A stretch of DNA of 64,000 nt from Pelagibius sp037652055. Its GTDB lineage: Bacteria > Pseudomonadota > Alphaproteobacteria > Kiloniellales > Kiloniellaceae. The position numbers and the translations under genes are program-made. This document shows, in pieces, positions 8,107-14,304 of this stretch. Position 1 is the first letter of the stretch. Every line of letters starts with the position of its first letter. Where the stretch lies: positions 186,001 through 250,000 of the forward strand of contig NZ_JBBKAH010000002.1 of assembly GCF_037652055.1 (NCBI RefSeq). Direction: 5' to 3'. Under the pieces are notes generated by a model that was not told where the DNA came from, ran no database searches, and saw only the letters and a list, made by a program, of their open reading frames with translations.

Positions 8107-9336
8107 GTGTTGAGCGACACCCCACCGTCGATCCAAAAGGCAAGGACTGCGGCTATGGACTGGAAGCCAGGTTGGGTTTTACCGAATATTGAGATTGATA
8201 AGGCTATCGACACTGAGTACTTCGCACTCGCTCCCACGAGCGATCCGCGTGTCAAGAAGCTAAAAAAACAGCACCCAGAGTTTCGTGAATTTATCGGAAG
8301 CTTCAGAGATTCCTTTAAGAATCGCCTGCGCCCTGCAGTCATTCTTACCCGTGACGATGCGCCAAAACGACTCAAGACCGTGGACGCAGTGGGGGGATTT
8401 CGTGACATCCTTGCAGCATCGACAGTTCCTAAAGCTAATGCCGAGAACACGATATATGATGGAGGACGCGACAGAATTGGGTACTCAAGCGCATTCTCAG
8501 TCTATCCATGGGCACTGACTACAAATCTTGACCATATTGTTGCCCTAACACCCGCCTTTCTCGGCGTTCACGAAGCGCGAGCCTTCCAAGGTCAATCTTC
8601 GCCTGAATTACCACCCGTTCGCGCTAGTCGAAGGGATTTTGACTTCCCGCTATTCCGCGCGCTGCAGGAGCGCTGGCTTGGTCGATTCAATGCTGCGTCC
8701 CCAGCGTGGAGTGACATAGCACTGTTTCGCTCACTGAATATGGCCAACCAAGCAATGATGATCCCGGGCGGTACTGACGCAACAATTCATCATTTTGGAC
8801 GGACCATTTCATTTTGGGTTTCAGCATTCGAAATCTTGGTGCATCCAGGGGGAGATGGCAGAGCAAATCTCAACAAAGTTTTTGAATTATTAGAGAATGC
8901 ACCATGGATCGAAAAGCGATGCCGGCACAGGCTCTATGAGACCGGAACGAAGAATAAGAAAGCCCGTCGTAATCTTGCTTGCTGGCTCTATAGGGAGCTA
9001 AACAATCGCCGCAACGACTTCTTACACGGCAATCCAGTGACTCGCGCAAGCCTAAGAGTTCCGTATTCCGGACGCGGGCTAATTTACGTAGCACCGGTTC
9101 TCTATCGCTTAGGCCTAACATCATTTCTTGGTCTCAGCTGGAACCGAGAAGTCCCAGCCCCTGAAAATGCAGACCAGTTTGCCCAATACATTACAGAGCA
9201 TTCAGAATTTCATTCACCACAGAAGGATGCAGAAAGGGCCCTACTTATGGCCCGCATCTCGGTAGATGAGGCAAGACGACAGAGACGACAGCGAATTGAG
9301 GAAACAAGACGACGCAGGCGCAAACACCAACAGTGA
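8107..9336 (+). CDS. Apea/HEPN-like protein, accessory insertion
   Basis: A 409-residue protein of unknown function with AT-richer codon use than its neighbours. The helical region at residues 230-310 contains ISFWVSAFEILVHP, as in the first helix of Apea-type HEPN domains, and ends in R302-N303-x3-H307 (RRNDFLHG), matching the HEPN R-N-x3-H catalytic signature. The C-terminal 25 residues are almost entirely Arg/Gln/Lys/Glu, probably an exposed basic helix. The start GTG at 8107 is chosen because GAGGAGA lies six bases upstream; the frame is open further left, but no good start is there. It is flanked by 21-bp direct repeats and carries no mobility gene. A nuclease, toxin or defence effector role is an inference from the motif. 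Confidence 0.7.
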   Translation: MLSDTPPSIQKARTAAMDWKPGWVLPNIEIDKAIDTEYFALAPTSDPRVKKLKKQHPEFREFIGSFRDSFKNRLRPAVILTRDDAPKRLKTVDAVGGFRDILAASTVPKANAENTIYDGGRDRIGYSSAFSVYPWALTTNLDHIVALTPAFLGVHEARAFQGQSSPELPPVRASRRDFDFPLFRALQERWLGRFNAASPAWSDIALFRSLNMANQAMMIPGGTDATIHHFGRTISFWVSAFEILVHPGGDGRANLNKVFELLENAPWIEKRCRHRLYETGTKNKKARRNLACWLYRELNNRRNDFLHGNPVTRASLRVPYSGRGLIYVAPVLYRLGLTSFLGLSWNREVPAPENADQFAQYITEHSEFHSPQKDAERALLMARISVDEARRQRRQRIEETRRRRRKHQQ

Positions 9337-9361
9337 ACCTGCCGAAGCCCCGAATCGCGGA

Positions 9362-9382
9362 CTTTACGGCATCGCCGCCGCC
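9362..9382 (+). repeat. Right copy of the 21-bp direct repeat
   Basis: Identical to 7860-7880. It lies 26 bases after the HEPN-like stop codon and 72 bases before the TAXI start, so the insertion sits in the upstream region of the transporter gene. Confidence 0.85.
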
Positions 9383-9453
9383 CGCTATTGATCGGGGGAA
9401 AGGGGTCGCGCCAAGCGGTCCCGCCGACATTTCCGCATCAGGGAGCAGCCCCT

Positions 9454-10416
9454 ATGGTTCGCAACAGCCTGGCCGCCTTGGCGGCCGCGGCGGTGATCGC
9501 CGCTTTCCCCTTCGCTAAAGACGCTTCAGCTGAGACCCGCGTCACCTTCAAGTCGGCGAAGTCCGGTACGTCCTACTACCAGATGGCGGTGCAGATCGCC
9601 GAGGCCATGAAGGCCGGCACCGACGGCGCGGTCATCGTGACCGTGGAGGAGAGCCAGGGCTCGGTCCAGAACGTGAAGGAGGCCGCCAACCGCAGCGGCA
9701 ACTACGTCTTCACCACGCCGCCAGCGCTCGCCCAAGCGGCCATCGCCGGCAAGGGCCAGTTCGAGCCCAAGGACCCGGCCTTCGACAAGCTGCGCAGCCT
9801 CTTCCCCATTCCCTTCCTCACCATGCACTACGTGGTGCGCGCGGACTCGGGCGTCACCGACTTCGCCGGCCTGGCGGGCAAGAGCTTCATCATCGGCAAG
9901 GGCAGCTTCGGCGCCAGCGAGGCCGAGAAGAACTTCGAGACCTTCGGCGTCGCCGGCAAGGTGAACCTGGTGGACGTGGAACTGGGCTCCGCCGTGCCCG
10001 CCCTGAAGAACGGCCAGGTCGATGGTTTCGCCACCGCCGGCTCCTACCCCGCGCCCAACGTTATCGAGGCGGCCGCCGGGACCGGGGTCCGCCTGCTCTC
10101 CATGACCGACGAACAGGTCGCCGCCACCGGGCGCACCAGGCTGGTGATCCCCGCCGGCACCTATCCCGGCATCGACGAGGACACCGTCACCACCTCGCTG
10201 CCGGTCGGTGCCTACACCACCAGCGACATGGACGAAGAGACCGCCTATCAGCTGACCAAGACCTTTTGGGAGCGCAAGGCCGCCATGGCCCAGGACAATC
10301 CCTGGTGGGGCGGCGTCGCCCCGGCGATGCTGGAGACCCTGGGGGCGACGCTGCACCCAGGCGCGCTCAAGTACTACAAGGAAGCCGGCTTCGATATCCC
10401 CGGCGGCCTGATGTAA
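9454..10416 (+). CDS. TAXI family TRAP transporter solute-binding protein
   Basis: A 320-residue periplasmic binding protein. Signal peptide residues 1-26 end ASA before ETRV. The mature protein opens with TFKSAKSGTSYYQMAVQIAEAM, the TAXI (immunogenic protein) signature region, and contains VKNGQVDGFATAGSYPAP-like ligand-loop features. GGGAG lies eight bases before the ATG. The fused TRAP permease follows at 10534, forming a complete TAXI-TRAP system, typically driven by sodium and importing dicarboxylates or related organic acids; the substrate here is unknown. Its upstream region was altered by the accessory insertion. Confidence 0.92.
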   Translation: MVRNSLAALAAAAVIAAFPFAKDASAETRVTFKSAKSGTSYYQMAVQIAEAMKAGTDGAVIVTVEESQGSVQNVKEAANRSGNYVFTTPPALAQAAIAGKGQFEPKDPAFDKLRSLFPIPFLTMHYVVRADSGVTDFAGLAGKSFIIGKGSFGASEAEKNFETFGVAGKVNLVDVELGSAVPALKNGQVDGFATAGSYPAPNVIEAAAGTGVRLLSMTDEQVAATGRTRLVIPAGTYPGIDEDTVTTSLPVGAYTTSDMDEETAYQLTKTFWERKAAMAQDNPWWGGVAPAMLETLGATLHPGALKYYKEAGFDIPGGLM

Positions 10417-10448
10417 GGCGGCACCTCGCATCGCTGCAGGGGTGGCCT

Positions 10449-10571
10449 GCGTCCTTCGAGACGCCCGTCCGGCCGGGTCCGGACGGGCTCCTCAGGATGA
10501 GGCGGATCTTTGATGGCACAAAGAAAGGACCTCATGCTGAGGAGCGCTGAAAGCGCGTCTCGAAGCACGCA
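10449..10571. repeat. Palindromic repeat element overlapping the TRAP permease start
   Basis: An inverted pair: CTTCGAGACGC and CTCCTCAGGATGAGG on the left match CCTCATGCTGAGGAGCG and GCGTCTCGAAG on the right. Similar elements with TCCTCAGGATGAGG cores are common in alphaproteobacterial intergenic regions. Both candidate starts of the permease lie inside it. Confidence 0.75.
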
Positions 10572-12375
10572 CGACGACGATGCCGCGGCAACCATCAGGG
10601 CAACGCCTTGGCGTGCGGTCTTCACGCTGCTGGCCCTCGCTTCGGTCGGCTTTCATCTCTGGCTGATCTTCGCCGGCCTGATTCCCAATCTCATCAGCCG
10701 GCCGATCCACCTGATGCTGGCGCTGCCCTGGGTGTTCGTCGCCGCGCGGCAGGAGAGCGCGCTCGCCCGCTGGATCGGCTGGGCGCTCTGCCTGGCGGGC
10801 CTCGCGAGCTGCCTCTATATCATCGTGAACCTGCGCGCGCTCGACGACCAGTACGGCAGCCTGAAGGGACCGTTGCAGTACGCCATGGCCGGTGTCCTCA
10901 TCGTCACCGTCCTGGAGATAGCGCGCCGCGCCATCAAGCTGGCGCTGCCCATCGTCGCCGTCATCGCGCTGGCCTACGGCCTGTTCGGCCAGTACCTGCC
11001 GGGCCAGTTCGGCCACCCGGGAATCCCGGTGAACTCCTTCCTCGGCACCCTCACAATCGCCGAAGGCGGTGTCTGGGGTGAGCTTACCGGCGTCTCGGTG
11101 ACGGTGGTGGCGGTCTTCGTCATCCTCGGCGCCTTCGTCGGGGCGGGCGAAGGCGGGGCCGGCTTCATGGCGCTGGCGACGCGCCTGGCCGGGCGCTTCC
11201 GCGCCGGGGCGGCCAAGGTCTCTGTGCTGTCCTCTGCTTTCTTCGGCTCGATTTCCGGCTCCGCCTCGGCCAACGTCGCCTCGACCGGCGCCATCACGCT
11301 GCCGGCCATGAAGCGCCTCGGCTATCCGGCACCGTTTGCCGCGGCGGTGGAAGCCGTCGCCTCTTCCGGCGGACAGATCATGCCGCCCCTGATGGGCGCC
11401 GGCGCCTTCATCATGGTGGAGCTGCTGCGCCTGCCCTACACGGCGATCATGGCGGCGGCGATCCTGCCGGCGATCCTGTTCTTCTGGGCCACCTGGTGCG
11501 GTGTCGACCGCTTCGCCCGGCGTCACGGCCTGCGCGGCATGAGCCGTGAGGAGCTGCCCGACCGCGCCACCCTGCTGACCACGGCGCCGTTCTTCCTCAT
11601 TCCCTTCGGCCTGCTGCTCGCGGTGCTGTTCTTCACCGGCTACACGCCGCAGTACGCCGCCGGCCTCGCCATCCTCGCCGCCGCGCTGCTTCTGTTCGCC
11701 GACCGCCGGGGCCGCGTGTCGCTGCGCGAGGGCCTCGCCCGCTTCGAGGGTGCCTGCAACGACGCGGCGCGGCAGATCGCCGGCATCGCCGCCATCATCC
11801 TCTGCGCCGGCATCGTCATCGGCGTCCTGAATCTCACCGGCCTGGGCGTGAAGGTGACCTCGGTCATCCTCGCGCTCTCCGGCGGCACGCTGTGGGGCGC
11901 CCTGCTGCTGACGGCGCTGGCCTGCCTCATCCTCGGCATGGAGGTGCCGACGACGGCGGCCTACGTGATCTGCATCTCGGTCGCCGGGCCGGCGCTGCAG
12001 GAGCTCGGCCTGCCGCCGCTGCAGGCGCATCTTTTCGTCTTCTGGTACGCGTTGCTCTCGACCATCACGCCGCCGGTCTGCGGCACCGTCTTCATCGCCG
12101 CCGGCATGGCCGAGACGCCCTGGGTGCCGGTGGCGGGCCAGGCCATGCGCCTGGGGCTCGGGCTCTACCTCGTGCCGCTGGCCTTCGTCGCCAATCCCGC
12201 CCTCATCGCGCCGGACACGGCGCTGCTGCCGGCACTGCTGGCCTGCGCCAAGATCGGCCTCGGCCTCTGGCTGCTCAGCCGCGGCCTCATCGGCGCCGGC
12301 GACCCGCTGTGGCAGCGCGCCCTCGCCCTCGCCGCCGGCGCGGCCGCCATCTTCGCCTTCGGGATCACCGCCTAG
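10534..12375 (+). CDS. TRAP transporter fused permease (small plus large subunit)
   Basis: A 613-residue multi-pass inner membrane protein in which the four-helix DctQ-like part (about residues 20-150) is fused to the large DctM-like part, as is usual for TAXI systems. The conserved core includes FFGSISGSASANVASTGAIT and SSGGQIMPPLMGAGAFIM, hallmarks of the DctM family, and CLILGMEVPTTAAYVI near the end. The ATG at 10534 has AAAGGA four bases upstream; ATG 10513 is an alternative. Both fall in a repeat element, so the first 15-20 residues (Ser/Arg/Asp-rich) are probably repeat-encoded and not conserved. Confidence 0.92.
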   Translation: MLRSAESASRSTHDDDAAATIRATPWRAVFTLLALASVGFHLWLIFAGLIPNLISRPIHLMLALPWVFVAARQESALARWIGWALCLAGLASCLYIIVNLRALDDQYGSLKGPLQYAMAGVLIVTVLEIARRAIKLALPIVAVIALAYGLFGQYLPGQFGHPGIPVNSFLGTLTIAEGGVWGELTGVSVTVVAVFVILGAFVGAGEGGAGFMALATRLAGRFRAGAAKVSVLSSAFFGSISGSASANVASTGAITLPAMKRLGYPAPFAAAVEAVASSGGQIMPPLMGAGAFIMVELLRLPYTAIMAAAILPAILFFWATWCGVDRFARRHGLRGMSREELPDRATLLTTAPFFLIPFGLLLAVLFFTGYTPQYAAGLAILAAALLLFADRRGRVSLREGLARFEGACNDAARQIAGIAAIILCAGIVIGVLNLTGLGVKVTSVILALSGGTLWGALLLTALACLILGMEVPTTAAYVICISVAGPALQELGLPPLQAHLFVFWYALLSTITPPVCGTVFIAAGMAETPWVPVAGQAMRLGLGLYLVPLAFVANPALIAPDTALLPALLACAKIGLGLWLLSRGLIGAGDPLWQRALALAAGAAAIFAFGITA

Positions 12376-12488
12376 GCGCGGGCCCGGACGTCTTGAGCCC
12401 ATCGATCGCCAGGTCCTGGCGCTGTCTTCTCCCAGCCGATGCGCTAGGCTGGCGTCTCACGAATCACAGCGGCGGCAGGAGAGGCAGG

Positions 12489-12773
12489 ATGGCAGCGCAG
12501 GCCAAGGGCGACATGCAGGAAGACAACGACACCGCGCGGGTAACGCGCTGGTCCTTCGCGCCGGGCGCCGAGACCGGCTTCCACCGCCATGAGTACGACT
12601 ACGTCGTGGTGCCGCTGACGACCGGCGCCTTGAAGATCGTCGACAAGGAAGGCAAGGAGAGCACCTCGCAGCTGACCGCCGGCGTCTCCTACTTCCGCCG
12701 CGCCGGCGTGGAGCACAACGTCATCAACGCCAGCGGCGGCGACTTCGCCTTCGTCGAGATCGAGTTCAAGTAG
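12489..12773 (+). CDS. Small cupin-domain protein
   Basis: A 94-residue single cupin barrel. Motif 1 is GAETGFHRHEYDYVVVPLTTG, with H32, H34 and E35; motif 2 has RRAGVEHNVINASG, so the metal-binding His/His/Glu/His set is present. AGGAGAGG precedes the ATG. It follows the TRAP permease by about 110 bases on the same strand and may share its transcript. The substrate is unknown. Confidence 0.85.
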   Translation: MAAQAKGDMQEDNDTARVTRWSFAPGAETGFHRHEYDYVVVPLTTGALKIVDKEGKESTSQLTAGVSYFRRAGVEHNVINASGGDFAFVEIEFK

Positions 12774-12805
12774 CCGCCGCGCGGCCTGCGCACGCAGGCC
12801 CTCGC

Positions 12806-12820
12806 TTAACGCCGCCTTAA
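12806..12820. promoter_or_regulatory. CtrA-like box TTAA-N7-TTAA
   Basis: TTAACGCCGCCTTAA is an exact match to the alphaproteobacterial CtrA consensus, 64 bases upstream of the PAS_5 gene start at 12884. Confidence 0.55.
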
Positions 12821-12883
12821 CGGCCACGCCGTACTTTCCTGCCATCGGTTGAAAAAGGGGATTGAACGGGGAGTAGCCGCCGC

Positions 12884-13456
12884 ATGCAGCGCGATGGGGC
12901 CATCTGGAGCGAACTCGACCTGCAAGACTTTCTGTCCCGCTTCGCCGATCCGCGATTCGAGACGCTGATCCGGCATTGGCTCGCCCTGCGCCAGGCCGAT
13001 GCGGTTCCCCAACGCGGCGACGTTGATCCGACCAAGTTCCGCCACCTCCTAGACGGGGTCTGGCTGCTGGAGCGGCATCCGGACGGCCACTACCGTTACC
13101 GCCTGGCCGGCCAGACGATCACCGAGATCCATGGCGGTGTCCGCCGCGGCACCAACCCCGCCGACCTGTTCAGTCCAGAGGCCGTCGACATGTTCCGGCT
13201 GCGCTGGGAAGCGGCACTGGATCACGGCAAGCTGGTCCGCGCCGAGGGCATCGTCCGCCTGTCCGATGGCGTGCAGACGGCGAAGATCGAGCGTCTGATG
13301 CTGCCGCTGCGCGGCGACGACGGCAGCGTCTCGATCGTGCTGGGCGCGACCAACTACGACAGGCCGCGCGGAACCTGCCTGACCACGACGGACTTCCCGC
13401 CGACCGACGTTCAGGTCTGCCCGATGAACGACATCCCGCTGGGCTCCAACCGCTGA
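12884..13456 (+). CDS. PAS_5 domain protein
   Basis: A 190-residue soluble protein of the alphaproteobacterial PAS_5 family. Features seen: RFETLIRHWLALR, GDVDPTKFRHLLDGVWLLER, then YRYRLAGQTITEIHGG, and a C-terminal strand pair with IERLMLPLRGDDGSVSIVLGAT. No output domain follows the PAS core, so it probably acts through partners; family members often lie under cell-cycle control. GGGGAG lies upstream of the ATG. An exact CtrA-like box stands 64 bases before the start, fitting CtrA regulation. Confidence 0.85.
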   Translation: MQRDGAIWSELDLQDFLSRFADPRFETLIRHWLALRQADAVPQRGDVDPTKFRHLLDGVWLLERHPDGHYRYRLAGQTITEIHGGVRRGTNPADLFSPEAVDMFRLRWEAALDHGKLVRAEGIVRLSDGVQTAKIERLMLPLRGDDGSVSIVLGATNYDRPRGTCLTTTDFPPTDVQVCPMNDIPLGSNR

Positions 13457-13502
13457 TGCGCGGCCCCGAAGTGGCTCAACAATCGATTTAAATTGAGAGC
13501 GT

Positions 13503-13577
13503 TGGCTGGGGCGGCAGGATTCGAACCTGCGAATGCCGGTACCAAAAACCGGTGCCTTACCACTTGGCGACGCCCCA
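13503..13577 (-). tRNA. tRNA-Gln (anticodon TTG), CCA encoded
   Basis: 75 nt fold as a full cloverleaf on the minus strand: acceptor TGGGGCG/CGCCCCA, D-stem GCC/GGC, anticodon stem CCGGT/ACCGG with loop TTTTGGT (anticodon TTG), variable CATTC, T-stem GCAGG/CCTGC with TTCGAAT, discriminator G and encoded CCA. Confidence 0.95.
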
Positions 13578-13919
13578 GCAGGGCCCGGCAGGGAGGCCGG
13601 TGAGCGGCGGGCCGGGCGGGGCCGCAACTTAGCGCCGCCGGGGCGGGGCCGCAACGGCCTTTGGGGACGCCGCCCGCTTGGGCGGCCGGTCCGGGAGCCC
13701 GGGAAAATCAACCCCCTGGGGATCCCCGGCGAGCCCCTGCCCCCGCGCAGGGCCGGGTAAGACCGTCTTAGGCTAAACGACCTGTTAAGCCTCTCCGGGG
13801 TATCTTGCGGGCGGAAATAGGGAAGCCAGGACAGCGGTTTCCGGCGCCTGACACCGGCCGGCGGCCCGGCTCCCCGCTACTGGGAAGCACCCCAAGTGAC
13901 ACGCGTTAAAAGGGTCTCC
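13578..13919. other. GC-rich intergenic region without a gene
   Basis: About 340 bases holding the promoter of tRNA-Gln (leftward) and of the small protein at 13920 (rightward). A GGGGCCGCAAC word occurs twice near 13618-13655. A near-CtrA box (TAAA-N7-TTAA, one mismatch) lies around 13774-13788. No coding region is credible. Confidence 0.45.
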
Positions 13920-14282
13920 ATGACTCAAAAGTCCAAGTCCGCCTTCGCGACGGAGTTCGACCAGTCGCGCCAGATGACCACGTTCCTGAATGAACTGGAC
14001 ATGGGCATTCGCGCCGCCAACCAGGAGATCGTCCACGAACGCATCCCGGATCTCAGCCGGGAAAAGGCCTTCGTTTTCGCCACCATGGTGGCGCGCTTGC
14101 GCGCCGACTACCTGGATGCCGCCTTCAGGCACTGCAGCCCCGGCGCCCCGCTGGACTCCGAGGCGATCGAGGACCTGCGCGCCAAGCGCCTGACCTACGA
14201 GGAAGCCCGCGAAGCCTTCCAGGCCCTGCGCCACGCCATCGAGGTCGGCTACATCGACATCGAACAGATGAGCAAGCGCTAG
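13920..14282 (+). CDS. Small conserved-looking protein of unknown function
   Basis: A 120-residue acidic, mostly helical protein that I do not recognise. There is no signal peptide, membrane segment or cysteine cluster (a single Cys near residue 78). The ATG at 13920 is chosen for AAGGG six bases upstream. Codon use is ordinary for this genome and the reading is free of low complexity, which supports a real gene. It stands alone between tRNA-Gln and the convergent transporter at 14305. Confidence 0.7.
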   Translation: MTQKSKSAFATEFDQSRQMTTFLNELDMGIRAANQEIVHERIPDLSREKAFVFATMVARLRADYLDAAFRHCSPGAPLDSEAIEDLRAKRLTYEEAREAFQALRHAIEVGYIDIEQMSKR

Positions 14283-14304
14283 AAGCCCTCCGCTTCTCTC
14301 AGCC

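Noticed and set aside
10492..12402. A 636-codon minus-strand frame opposite the TRAP permease
   Set aside because: Antisense shadow of a clear permease.
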